A DNA stretch of 8,871 nucleotides from Gammaproteobacteria bacterium (lineage in GTDB: Bacteria; Pseudomonadota; Gammaproteobacteria; Xanthomonadales; Marinicellaceae): contig JAUHXW010000102.1 of assembly GCA_030426705.1 (NCBI GenBank), positions 1 through 8,871 of the forward strand, read 5' to 3'. Below are positions 1-7,652 of the stretch, in pieces. Made by a program: the position numbers and the translations under genes. Position 1 is the stretch's first letter. Each line of letters begins with the position of its first letter. The notes under the pieces were generated by a model that saw only the letters and a list, made by a program, of their open reading frames with translations, made no database searches and was not told the origin of the DNA.

Positions 1-694
1 CGGCGTTGAAGATTTGTTGAGTTTCTTCATAGCTAAATCCGATACCCTCACAAAATGCATCGACCGCATCAGCCAATTTATTTTTGGCTACATGGGGAAT
101 GATTTCATGACAAATTAAGTCCACATAGCCGCTGCGATTGTCTTTGAATTCTGGTGGAATGGCATGCGCTGCCAGCAAAGTTGTCGCTACCGTCATTTGC
201 ATTTTTTTTCCAGCTTTACGAGCGGCTTTTAACATTTTGAGCTCATTCTCAAAGTCCAGACCATAACCGGATTTGATTTCAACCGTCAGCACGCCCTGTG
301 ATTTTAAATGAGCCATTCGTTCACAGGTTGAATTGACCAATTCATCGAGACTGGCCTGACGTGTGGCTTTGACCGTGGACAATATGCCACCACCAGCACG
401 CGCTATTTCCTCATAACTGGCGCCGGCCAAGCGCATCGCGAATTCATTGGCGCGGCTACCGGCAAAGACCAAATGGGTGTGACAATCAATCAAGGCAGGC
501 GTCAAAATTTGACCATTGGCATCCACACTTTGTTTGGCTTCAAAGGCACTGACTTGATCTGACGCGCCTATCCAAATTATCTTGCCAGCCTCGCAAGCCA
601 CCGCACTGTCCTCTAATAAACCATATTCCGCTCCATTATCAGAACAGGTGATTAAACGGGCATGGTGAATCAATAAATCGCATGGTTTTTTCAT
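1..694 (-). CDS. hutI: Imidazolonepropionase (4-imidazolone-5-propanoate amidohydrolase), N-terminal 231 residues, cut by window edge
   Basis: HutI hydrolyses 4-imidazolone-5-propanoate to N-formimino-L-glutamate, the third step of cytoplasmic histidine degradation. The reading frame stays open from the ATG at 694-692 to the left edge, about 231 of the roughly 400 residues usual for the family. Visible family features are the amidohydrolase metal site DCHTHLVFAG (His72 and His74), the GGGI stretch near residue 101, VEIKSGYG near residue 138 and the LLAAHAIPPEF stretch near 173, which corresponds to the family's metal-binding AHA region. The start is followed by MKKPCDLLIHHARLIT, a typical HutI beginning; no convincing Shine-Dalgarno sequence precedes it. 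It is divergent from hutF, whose enzyme uses the HutI product, so the short shared spacer probably controls both. The C-terminal part is outside the window, so intactness cannot be judged. Confidence 0.97.
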   Translation of the reverse strand, partial: MKKPCDLLIHHARLITCSDNGAEYGLLEDSAVACEAGKIIWIGASDQVSAFEAKQSVDANGQILTPALIDCHTHLVFAGSRANEFAMRLAGASYEEIARAGGGILSTVKATRQASLDELVNSTCERMAHLKSQGVLTVEIKSGYGLDFENELKMLKAARKAGKKMQMTVATTLLAAHAIPPEFKDNRSGYVDLICHEIIPHVAKNKLADAVDAFCEGIGFSYEETQQIFNA

Positions 695-748
695 TGTTTT
701 GTGTGGCTGTTTCGCTGAGAATAATCATTATCTAAAATTAAGTCCACG
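695..748. promoter_or_regulatory. Divergent hutI-hutF promoter region
   Basis: This 54-base AT-rich spacer lies between the start codons of hutI (minus) and hutF (plus) and must hold both promoters unless transcription enters from elsewhere. On the plus strand TAAAAT (733-738) is a good -10 candidate, placing transcription start only about four bases before the hutF ATG; no good -35 box is visible. A perfect interrupted palindrome, ATAAT-C-ATTAT (721-731), sits in the middle and could be an operator acting on both directions. I see no recognisable HutC-type operator. Confidence 0.55.
714..732. promoter_or_regulatory. Candidate Fur-type operator in the hutI-hutF spacer
   Basis: The 19-mer GCTGAGAATAATCATTATC matches the classical Fur consensus GATAATGATAATCATTATC at 15 of 19 positions, with the last 12 bases identical. 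It lies immediately upstream of the putative hutF -10 box TAAAAT at 733-738, where a bound repressor would block RNA polymerase. HutI and HutF belong to metal-dependent amidohydrolase families, so metal control is conceivable. The spacer is AT-rich, which raises the chance of accidental matches, and a Zur or unrelated regulator could bind the same palindrome. Confidence 0.4.
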
Positions 749-1996
749 ATGAACAGTTATTTTTTTAAATCTGCCTTGTTACCGGAAGGTTGGCAAAATA
801 ATGTGCGGGTTGAAGTCGATCAAGGCAAGTATCAACAAATTGAAGTTGGCGCCAAGCCGCAACCACGGGATCAACAGCTGACGGTGGTGATTCCTCAAAT
901 GCCCAACATCCACTCTCATGTGTTCCAAAGGGCCATGGCGGGCTTGAGTGAATACCGTGCCAATGCCAGCGATGACTTCTGGTCGTGGCGGGATTTGATG
1001 TACCGTTTGGCCAATGAGATGGATGAGTCGCAACTGTATCAAACAGCGAGAAACTGTTATCATGAAATGAAGCAAACTGGTTACAGCAGTGTTTGTGAAT
1101 TTCACTATTTGCACCGTCAAAAACAGCAGCCAGAGGATTATTTAACCCACGCCAAGGTGATTTTACAGGCCGCTCATGATGTTGGCTTAACCATTACCTT
1201 ATTACCGGTTTTGTATGCTTACGCTGGTGTGGGCGAACAACCATTAAGCCCTTCACAACGCCGCTTTGAATTGAGTGTGGCAGAATACCTTGATTTATTG
1301 GATAACTTGCAGGGATGTTTACAAGATGGTCAACAATTGGGTGTTTGCTTTCACTCTTTACGCGCAGTCAGTGTGGCGCAAATGCATGAAGTTTTGGCCA
1401 ATACACCCAATGACTGGCCAGTCCATATCCACATAGCGGAGCAGCAAGCGGAAGTGCAGGCTTTGATTGAACACACGGGCAAAAGACCGGTCGAATTTTT
1501 GTACAGTGAATTTGATGTAAATAAGCGCTGGTGTCTGGTGCATGCGACCCATTTGAATGACAGTGAAATCAGGTTGATTGCAGATTCTGGCGCAGTGGCA
1601 GGTCTTTGCCCTTTGACCGAAGCCAATTTGGGTGATGGCATTTTTCCGATGCCTGCATTTATGCAACAATCAGGTCGGTTCGGTATCGGCTCAGACAGTC
1701 ACATTGAAATCAATCCGGCTGGTGAATTAAAAATGTTGGAATATTCACAACGCCTGGCTTTACTACAACGCAATGTCTGCTGTGATGGGCAACAACCGAA
1801 CGTAGGCAGCTGGTTGTGGTTACAGGCCGTGGCGGGTGGCACACAAATTTCAAATCAAGCAGTTGGCGGTGTTGCTGTTGGTCAACAAGCAGACATCATT
1901 TTACTGCAATCTGAGCAACCGATGAATGCTGAACAAATGCTTGATGCTTATGTTTTTTCAGATCATGTTAAAGCGAAAAGCATTAGCCTGAAGTGA
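749..1996 (+). CDS. hutF: Formimidoylglutamate deiminase
   Basis: HutF deaminates N-formimino-L-glutamate to N-formyl-L-glutamate plus ammonia, the branch of histidine degradation normally completed by the deformylase HutG. The 415-residue protein has the usual length. Amidohydrolase features are in order: metal-site His55-Ser-His57 in MPNIHSHVFQRAMAGLSE, the HIHIAEQ motif (His228, Glu231), VHATH (His265 and His268), and GSDSHIE with Asp316 as metal or catalytic residue. The spacing of these residues agrees with the HutF family as I recall it. The ATG at 749 gives a typical N terminus (FFKSALLPEGWQNNVRVEVD). No Shine-Dalgarno is visible and a TAAAAT box lies only ten bases upstream of the ATG, so the leader may be nearly absent. 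It is divergent from hutI; the next plus-strand gene, aroK, starts about 56 bases after the stop and is functionally unrelated. Confidence 0.95.
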   Translation: MNSYFFKSALLPEGWQNNVRVEVDQGKYQQIEVGAKPQPRDQQLTVVIPQMPNIHSHVFQRAMAGLSEYRANASDDFWSWRDLMYRLANEMDESQLYQTARNCYHEMKQTGYSSVCEFHYLHRQKQQPEDYLTHAKVILQAAHDVGLTITLLPVLYAYAGVGEQPLSPSQRRFELSVAEYLDLLDNLQGCLQDGQQLGVCFHSLRAVSVAQMHEVLANTPNDWPVHIHIAEQQAEVQALIEHTGKRPVEFLYSEFDVNKRWCLVHATHLNDSEIRLIADSGAVAGLCPLTEANLGDGIFPMPAFMQQSGRFGIGSDSHIEINPAGELKMLEYSQRLALLQRNVCCDGQQPNVGSWLWLQAVAGGTQISNQAVGGVAVGQQADIILLQSEQPMNAEQMLDAYVFSDHVKAKSISLK

Positions 1997-2039
1997 TGTA
2001 ATCAGGGATAAAACCTCAAGTGAATAGGATGGTCCATGA

Positions 2040-2045
2040 TAGAAT
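2040..2045 (+). promoter_or_regulatory. Candidate -10 box for the aroK-aroB-SPOR operon
   Basis: TAGAAT followed by GCC lies seven bases before the ATG at 2053, so initiation about seven bases downstream would fall at or next to that ATG and give a leaderless mRNA. The same TANAATGCC pattern occurs before the hydrolase gene at 4537. No good -35 hexamer is seen 16-18 bases upstream, which lowers confidence. Confidence 0.4.
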
Positions 2046-2052
2046 GCCTCGT

Positions 2053-2616
2053 ATGATATTAGATGCACGCAACATTATTTTGGTAGGCCCCATGGGAGCG
2101 GGTAAAACCACTGTGGGTAAACGTGTTGCGGCTGCTTTGAATAAAACTTTTGTGGATGTTGACCAAGAGTTGGAAAAGCGGACTGGTGTGTCAATCAATC
2201 TGATTTTTGAAATCGAAAAAGAAGCTGGTTTTCGCAGCCGTGAAACAGCCATGTTGGCAGAATTATTGCAGCTGGAAAATGCCGTTATAGCCACCGGAGG
2301 CGGCATCATCAGCAATGAAGCCAACCGTGAATTGTTACAACAAACACAAGGTGTGGTGGTCTATCTGAAAACTGAAGTCAAACACCAGCTTAAAAGGTTA
2401 AAAAGGGATAAACAAAGGCCTTTGTTACAAGGTACTGGAAGACGTGAACGCTTGCTTAATCTGGCCAGGGTTCGCAATCCTTTGTATGACCAGGTGGCAG
2501 ATATTGCTTTTGCCAGTGGTCGCACCAGCTCTTATGGTATGGCCAATAAAATCGTGGAATTTTTTAACAATTCAGATAATTACAAACGCATCAAAAAACT
2601 ATGCAAAAACAATTGA
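2053..2616 (+). CDS. aroK: Shikimate kinase
   Basis: AroK phosphorylates shikimate at the 3-hydroxyl using ATP, in the cytoplasmic route to chorismate. With the ATG at 2053 the protein has 187 residues (MILDARNIILVGPMGAGKTT at the start), close to the usual 170-190. The Walker A loop GPMGAGKTT is at residues 12-20, the shikimate and magnesium DVDQELEKRTG segment at 35-45, then FRSRE, the TGGGII glycine loop, and the RPLL lid region. The frame is open back to a GTG at 2020 and includes ATGs at 2029 and 2044, but those would add residues not seen in typical AroK and overlap a likely -10 box. Its 3' end overlaps aroB by 16 bases, indicating one operon. Confidence 0.96.
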   Translation: MILDARNIILVGPMGAGKTTVGKRVAAALNKTFVDVDQELEKRTGVSINLIFEIEKEAGFRSRETAMLAELLQLENAVIATGGGIISNEANRELLQQTQGVVVYLKTEVKHQLKRLKRDKQRPLLQGTGRRERLLNLARVRNPLYDQVADIAFASGRTSSYGMANKIVEFFNNSDNYKRIKKLCKNN

Positions 2617-3680
2617 ACATTGCTTTGCCCAATGGCCAATATCCCATCATTATTGATTCGGAAAAGTTTGATTTTTCTGAATTTAAATCCTGGCTTGCAG
2701 GTAAAAAAATCATGGTGGTCAGCAATGAAGTAGTGGCGCCGTTATACCTGGATGAATTGATCCAATTGTTTGCCGATAACCAGGTGTACCACTGTTTAAT
2801 TGGTGACGGTGAAATACACAAGACCAAAAACAGTTGGTTAAAGATTCTCGATGCCCTGGCTGAGCAGCAATTCAACCGCTCAGATGTTTTGGTTTCGTTG
2901 GGTGGTGGGATTGTCTGTGACATCACTGGTTTTGCCGCGGCTTCATGGATGCGTGGTATGGCTTTTGTGCAGGTACCAACCACCTTGTTGTCACAAATCG
3001 ATGCTTCTGTCGGCGGAAAAACCGGTATCAATCACCCCAAAGGGAAAAACATGATTGGGGCCTTTCACCAACCACAAGCAGTGATCATCAACGCCAAAAC
3101 ATTAAGAACTTTACCGACCAGAGAATTCAATGCGGGTATTGGTGAGGCCATCAAGTATGCCGGCATCAATCAAGCCTGGTTTTACGATTGGTTGGTTAAT
3201 CATCAGCAAGCCATAAAACAATTGGATGAAGCGGTATTGATGGAACTGATTACACATTGTTGCCAGTTCAAAACCAAAATTGTCGAACAGGATGAAAAAG
3301 AACAAGGCATCAGAGCCCTGCTGAACCTGGGACATACTTTTGGTCATGCAATCGAGACCATCAGTGATTATCATTATCTGCACGGCGAAGCGGTGGCCTT
3401 GGGCATGGTGATGGCTGCAGAACTGTCGGCGCAATTGGGTTTTTGCGAACCTGATATACGAAAAATGCTGGAAAACTTGTTGCAAGCCTTTGAATTGCCA
3501 ATTATGCTTGATAATCAATATGCTGCAGAAGAAATATTAACACTGATGAAATCAGATAAAAAAGTCATCAATGACCAGCATCGATTGATTTTATTGAAAG
3601 ACATGGGACAGGCATTTATTGCAGAAGGTGTTAAAGACGCTGAAATTCTCGAAGCCATCAACAGTTGTATGACTCAATGA
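2601..3680 (+). CDS. aroB: 3-dehydroquinate synthase
   Basis: AroB converts DAHP to 3-dehydroquinate using NAD and a divalent metal, the second step of the shikimate pathway. The 359-residue length matches the family. The signature run is complete: DVLVSLGGGIVCDITGFAAA (NAD glycine-rich loop), the PTTLLSQIDASVGGKTGIN phosphate and substrate loop, and GAFHQP. Probable metal ligands are Glu182 in GIGEAIKYA, His245 in LGHTFGHAIE and His261 in LHGEAVALGM. The start codon lies inside the last codons of aroK and its stop overlaps the ATG of the following SPOR gene, so translation of the three genes is probably coupled. No defects are visible. Confidence 0.99.
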   Translation: MQKQLNIALPNGQYPIIIDSEKFDFSEFKSWLAGKKIMVVSNEVVAPLYLDELIQLFADNQVYHCLIGDGEIHKTKNSWLKILDALAEQQFNRSDVLVSLGGGIVCDITGFAAASWMRGMAFVQVPTTLLSQIDASVGGKTGINHPKGKNMIGAFHQPQAVIINAKTLRTLPTREFNAGIGEAIKYAGINQAWFYDWLVNHQQAIKQLDEAVLMELITHCCQFKTKIVEQDEKEQGIRALLNLGHTFGHAIETISDYHYLHGEAVALGMVMAAELSAQLGFCEPDIRKMLENLLQAFELPIMLDNQYAAEEILTLMKSDKKVINDQHRLILLKDMGQAFIAEGVKDAEILEAINSCMTQ

Positions 3681-4492
3681 CCACAAAAACATCGCCTACA
3701 AATTACCTTTTATCCTTAGCTTTGCTGTTCGCCATGTCTTCGATTTGGGCGCGAAACTCGGATGGGGAAACCCCTGATGTAGAAAATAACATCATTTGCT
3801 TTGCGGCCAAAAAACAATGGGTGTGTGCGCCAGCTGATGAGCAACACAAAGCCCAGGAAAAGGCCAAAAAACTGGCACTTGAACCAGACCAGCCCGAACC
3901 AATAAATGATGGTGTGGAAATCCAGACTTTGCAACCGGTTAATATAGGCCTGCAAGCACGTGAATCCAATCCCAACCAACCTGCACCATACAACATTCAG
4001 GATTTCGTCCCTCGAGAAGATGCTCAACTGGAACAAAACAAAGCCAAACAACCCGCAGAAGTCCAGGCAGATACAACAGTTGAGGTAAGTTCGGAACCCG
4101 TTGAGGTTGAGCCAATAACAGTTGAAACCAAACCGGTTATTGCGACTTCAGAACCTGCAACGGTCGAACCATCAACTGAGCAAGCAGCATTTCAAACCGC
4201 ACCCAATGACTTCAACTATTGGCAAACAAATTTCGCAGAACGATGGACCTTTCAAGTGGTTGGTACCTCAAACCGCCATCATTTGGACGGATTCATAGCG
4301 CAAAATGGCTTACAAAATCACAACTACACCATTGCCAGAACCCAAAGAGATGGCGCTGATTGGTGGATTGTACTGGTGGGTTTATACAACAGTCGTGATG
4401 AAGCCAAAAGCCAACAGTATGATTTGCCAACCAGTATTGCCAAAGGCGCCTGGGTCAGGCAGGTCAATACCATAGCTGGACAAGCAGATTGA
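3677..4492 (+). CDS. Exported SPOR-domain protein, positional counterpart of DamX
   Basis: This 271-residue protein has a signal peptide (hydrophobic residues about 10-24, possible cleavage after SSIWA at 25), a short segment with a Cys41/Cys50 pair (ICFAAKKQWVCAP) followed by a charged Ala/Lys helix, a long Pro/Glu/Val/Thr-rich probably disordered linker to about residue 185, and a C-terminal SPOR domain at about 190-265 (begins WTFQVVG, contains WWIVLVGLY). SPOR domains bind denuded septal peptidoglycan, so a cell-division or envelope role is likely. The ATG at 3677 overlaps the aroB stop as ATGA, the strongest argument for this start over an upstream TTG at 3665. In enterobacteria the gene after aroB is damX; this one shares position and the SPOR domain but appears to be secreted, with no large cytoplasmic part. 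A true DamX orthology is uncertain. Confidence 0.9.
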   Translation: MTTKTSPTNYLLSLALLFAMSSIWARNSDGETPDVENNIICFAAKKQWVCAPADEQHKAQEKAKKLALEPDQPEPINDGVEIQTLQPVNIGLQARESNPNQPAPYNIQDFVPREDAQLEQNKAKQPAEVQADTTVEVSSEPVEVEPITVETKPVIATSEPATVEPSTEQAAFQTAPNDFNYWQTNFAERWTFQVVGTSNRHHLDGFIAQNGLQNHNYTIARTQRDGADWWIVLVGLYNSRDEAKSQQYDLPTSIAKGAWVRQVNTIAGQAD

Positions 4493-4512
4493 TTTGAAAG
4501 TCATACCATTGA

Positions 4513-4542
4513 TTGCACTCTTGTTCTCAAAACAGATAAAAT
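4513..4542 (+). promoter_or_regulatory. Candidate promoter of the hydrolase-radical SAM unit
   Basis: TTGCAC (4513-4518) and TAAAAT (4537-4542) are separated by 18 bases, and GCC follows the -10 box. Initiation seven bases after the -10 would fall on the A of the ATG at 4549, predicting a leaderless transcript. It lies in the 56-base gap after the SPOR gene. The -35 hexamer is a poor match. Confidence 0.5.
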
Positions 4543-4548
4543 GCCTTG

Positions 4549-5097
4549 ATGAAAACCAGATTCACCATAGAACAAAGTTGTTTGTTAGTGATTGATGTCC
4601 AGGGCCGATTGGCTGAGCTGATGTATCAAAAGAAACAATTGTTTCGCGAAATCATTACCATGATTGAAGCGGCTAAGGTTTTGGGTATGCCGATTCATTG
4701 GTTTGAACAGTACCCCAAGGGCCTGGGTGAAACCAAAGCTTCGATCAAGGAGTTATTGTCTGATGATTTTTATCACGAAAAACTCAGTTTCAGTGCCTGT
4801 GGTGCCAGCGACTTTATGAGTCAGCTGCGGGCATCTGGCAAACATCAGTGCATTGTAACCGGTATTGAAACGCATGTTTGTGTCTATCAAACCGTGCTGG
4901 ATTTACTGGCCAATGGGTTTGCGGTTAAAGTGAATCAACAGGCCGTTTCATCAAGGTTGAAAAGCAACAAAAAACTGGGTCTGCAAAATATGGAACAAGC
5001 CGGTGCCGGCATCACCAGCACAGAAATGATTTTGTTCGAATTGATGCGTACCGCCGAAAACCCCCAATTCAGAAAAATTTCAAGGTTACTTAAATAA
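4549..5097 (+). CDS. Isochorismatase-like cysteine hydrolase
   Basis: This 182-residue protein belongs to the isochorismatase-like (nicotinamidase/YcaC-type) hydrolase superfamily. The catalytic triad is visible as Asp16 in LLVIDVQ, Lys78 in HEKLSFSA and Cys111 in GIETHVCV. The C-terminal half (QQAVSSR, LGLQNMEQAGAGITSTEMILFEL, then NPQFRKISRLLK) resembles the ISOC1/ISOC2 branch, whose substrates are not firmly known. The active site appears intact, but the real substrate cannot be read from sequence; true isochorismate hydrolysis is not implied. ATG 4549 is preferred over the TTG directly before it at 4546. No Shine-Dalgarno is seen; a -10-like box sits seven bases upstream. Its stop codon overlaps the start of the radical SAM gene by one base (TAATG), so the two are probably translationally coupled. 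Confidence 0.88.
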   Translation: MKTRFTIEQSCLLVIDVQGRLAELMYQKKQLFREIITMIEAAKVLGMPIHWFEQYPKGLGETKASIKELLSDDFYHEKLSFSACGASDFMSQLRASGKHQCIVTGIETHVCVYQTVLDLLANGFAVKVNQQAVSSRLKSNKKLGLQNMEQAGAGITSTEMILFELMRTAENPQFRKISRLLK

Positions 5098-7604
5098 TGC
5101 AACTCAATCAGGACTTCATGATACTGCATCGCAAGGGGCAAATCCTGCTTTCACAGATTTCCGGTGAAGCACCACCTATGGTCATCCATGAACCTGATCT
5201 GCTGTTGCTTAATTATTTTTTGCAGCCCAAAGATGCTCAGGATGCGGCCAATGCATTCTTAACACATCCATGGATTAAAAAATGGTTGCCGCATGTGCAA
5301 CCGATGGCAATGATGCAGCGGATTGAGCAATTCAAGCAAGCACGCTTTTTTGCATCCAGCCAATCGCCAAACTCGAAACTGACCTTACATACTTTGCCTT
5401 TGTTGGAAAAACAAGACTTTGTCAACTTACCGGACCACTTCAGTCTGAGCAGCCATGCTGCGATTTCTTTACACGAAGATGGTTTTTTCGCGTGTTCAGC
5501 AATTGATAATAAACCCTATCAACTGCCAACAGAGTACGTGATGCTAATGATGGCCTGTGGCGACAGCAAATCCGCACAGGAGTTGATAGAGGAAAAAGGC
5601 TTTTTATTTAAACAAGACATCGAACAAGTGATGCAAACCATGCACCACCATGGCTTTTTGATTGCTCCCAAGAAGCAACAACAAAGCTGTGATGAAGTGA
5701 CACATTTTGCAGAAATTCAATCTGACAACAACATGCCTTCCTGGCAGGAAATTGAACCTGACGGCCGGATACCGGTTTATTTCGTGCCGCACATGGAAAA
5801 CCATTACCCTTTGGCTTTGGGTGTGATTTACAGTGCCTTGGCCAATTACCAGGATGGGGCGCTGCTTGAACATTTTCAGTTGATACCCATCAGTTATCTA
5901 TCACCCAATGACTTACTCAATGGACCTTACCGCAAATTCAGAACCGGTGTGTGGTTGTTTTCCAATTACATGTGGTCGATGGATGTTAATTTACAAGTCA
6001 GCCAGGCCATCAAAAGCCATGATGTCAAGAACCTGACCATACATGGTGGCCCCAGTACACCAGAATACAAACAGGCCAGTGCAGATTTTATGGCAGCTCA
6101 TCCTTCTGTTGATATTTCTGTGCATGGCGAAGGAGAAGTGGCCATAACCGAAGTTTTTGAACAAATCCTGCGTTCACAGGAAGGTGAAGTGACTTATCAG
6201 CAAGAGCCTTTGTCTGAAATCACTGGCATCACATTCCGTGATAAATTGAACGATGGTTTGATTCGAACTGCGCCACGAAAACGCATGGCAGCGCCTGATT
6301 CGGTGCCATCACCCTACTTGTCTGGTTTGTTTGACCGCTACAATGGTAGAGTGGAAGCGGCCATTATCGAGTCCAATCGCGGTTGTCCTTTTGGTTGTAC
6401 TTTTTGTGATTGGGGCTCAGCGACCAATCAAAAAGTACGCAAATTTGATTTGGATCGGGTCAAGGATGAAATTGAGTGGATTGGTAAAAGCAAGGTACGT
6501 GTGATTTGGATTGCCGATGCCAATTTTGGCATCTATGACCGAGACATTGAGTTATCGCAATTCATCGTCGATACCAAGGAAAAATACGGCTACCCGCAGG
6601 AAGTGGTGGTCAATTACACCAAAAACTCGACCTGGCGTCTGGTTGAAATCATCAAAATATTCACCGCTGGCGGCATCATAAGTCAGGGCATTATTTCGAT
6701 TCAAACCACCGATGAAAAAACCCTTGAGGTGATAAATCGAAAAAATATCAAAACGGAAAAATATGATGAATTGACCAAGGTGTTTTATGATTTGAAACTG
6801 CCTTTATCAACCGATTTGATGATTGGCTTGCCGGGTATTACAGTTGAAGCCTTTAACAATGACTTGCAGCGCTATATTGACATGGATGTGTCGGTAAAAG
6901 CCTACCCAACACAACTGTTACCTAACAGCCCGATGGCGAATCCTGAGTATATAGAAAAATACCAAATTAAAACCGATGCCCAGGATTTTGTGATTGCCTC
7001 TTACAGCTTTACGCCAGAAGATTTGCAGTGGATGAAGCGCATGTATCAGGTTTATACCATGGCTGATGGTTTTTCATTGCTGCGCTATGTGATCCGATAT
7101 TTACAATGGGAGCATGACATTCGCGCCATTGATTTTCTACAGGATTTGCTGAAATTTGTGAAACAAAACCCCAATCGATTCAAACAAATCACATGGGCCA
7201 TACGCTTTTTTAATCAGAACAAATGTATGCCAGGTGGTTGGACCTTGTTTTATCAACAGGTGGCTGATTACATCAAACAGCAGTATGCTATCGAAACAAA
7301 CAGTGCATTAAAAACCATCCTGCAAGTCAATCAGTTTTGTATGCCGGATGATACACAAAGTTACCCTTTGCAAGTGCAGTTGGCGCATGATTTCACTGCT
7401 TATTTCACCGCCAAATCAAGCCAGGCTGAACACAAAGATAAGCCACTGTCTGCATATCCACCTGCCAAATTCCACGTCTCAGACCCCAACTCCATGGTCA
7501 GTATTGACCTGGACTATCTGCAATACGACTCTCACCAATATTTCTGGGAACTGCACTCAGAAGTCTCCAGACCCAAATCGATTTCCGAATTTGCAGAAAA
7601 CTGA
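5097..7604 (+). CDS. B12-binding-domain radical SAM protein with unusual N-terminal extension
   Basis: This 835-residue protein is a class B type radical SAM enzyme. A cobalamin-binding-like domain spans about residues 223-360 and contains IHGGPSTP at 315-322; no DxHxxG motif is seen, as in many radical SAM members. The radical SAM domain spans about 420-640, with the 4Fe-4S motif Cys430-x3-Cys434-x2-Cys437 in NRGCPFGCTFCDWGSAT and a later DLMIGLPG segment. The first 200 residues are not part of the usual two-domain core. Residues about 120-190 (from HAAISLHEDGFF to HHGFLIAP) look like a PqqD-like or winged-helix fold, and residues 5-60 show a weaker similar pattern. The C-terminal 190 residues are unassigned. 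Many relatives are methyltransferases or RiPP- and natural-product-modifying enzymes, but no precursor peptide is visible nearby. The start overlaps the preceding hydrolase stop. Exact reaction unknown. Confidence 0.92.
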   Translation: MQLNQDFMILHRKGQILLSQISGEAPPMVIHEPDLLLLNYFLQPKDAQDAANAFLTHPWIKKWLPHVQPMAMMQRIEQFKQARFFASSQSPNSKLTLHTLPLLEKQDFVNLPDHFSLSSHAAISLHEDGFFACSAIDNKPYQLPTEYVMLMMACGDSKSAQELIEEKGFLFKQDIEQVMQTMHHHGFLIAPKKQQQSCDEVTHFAEIQSDNNMPSWQEIEPDGRIPVYFVPHMENHYPLALGVIYSALANYQDGALLEHFQLIPISYLSPNDLLNGPYRKFRTGVWLFSNYMWSMDVNLQVSQAIKSHDVKNLTIHGGPSTPEYKQASADFMAAHPSVDISVHGEGEVAITEVFEQILRSQEGEVTYQQEPLSEITGITFRDKLNDGLIRTAPRKRMAAPDSVPSPYLSGLFDRYNGRVEAAIIESNRGCPFGCTFCDWGSATNQKVRKFDLDRVKDEIEWIGKSKVRVIWIADANFGIYDRDIELSQFIVDTKEKYGYPQEVVVNYTKNSTWRLVEIIKIFTAGGIISQGIISIQTTDEKTLEVINRKNIKTEKYDELTKVFYDLKLPLSTDLMIGLPGITVEAFNNDLQRYIDMDVSVKAYPTQLLPNSPMANPEYIEKYQIKTDAQDFVIASYSFTPEDLQWMKRMYQVYTMADGFSLLRYVIRYLQWEHDIRAIDFLQDLLKFVKQNPNRFKQITWAIRFFNQNKCMPGGWTLFYQQVADYIKQQYAIETNSALKTILQVNQFCMPDDTQSYPLQVQLAHDFTAYFTAKSSQAEHKDKPLSAYPPAKFHVSDPNSMVSIDLDYLQYDSHQYFWELHSEVSRPKSISEFAEN

Positions 7605-7652
7605 CTTCTGGCACTGCTCAATAAAGCGTAAATATGCTATTTTAATTATATA

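Noticed and set aside
2020..2052. Longer aroK starting at GTG 2020 (or ATG 2029 or 2044)
   Set aside because: It adds a non-conserved extension and runs through a likely -10 box. ATG 2053 gives the usual AroK N terminus, though ATG 2044 remains possible.
3665..3676. TTG start for the SPOR protein
   Set aside because: ATG 3677 forms the standard ATGA overlap with the aroB stop and leads directly into the signal peptide.
779..5873. Open frames antisense to or out of frame with hutF, aroK, aroB, the SPOR gene, the hydrolase and the radical SAM gene
   Set aside because: They lie inside genes with strong family signatures, show no recognisable domains and are explained as shadows of those genes.
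7609..7623. Sigma-54 promoter suggested by TGGCAC after the radical SAM gene
   Set aside because: The required TTGC-type -12 element is missing at the correct spacing; the bases there are AATA.
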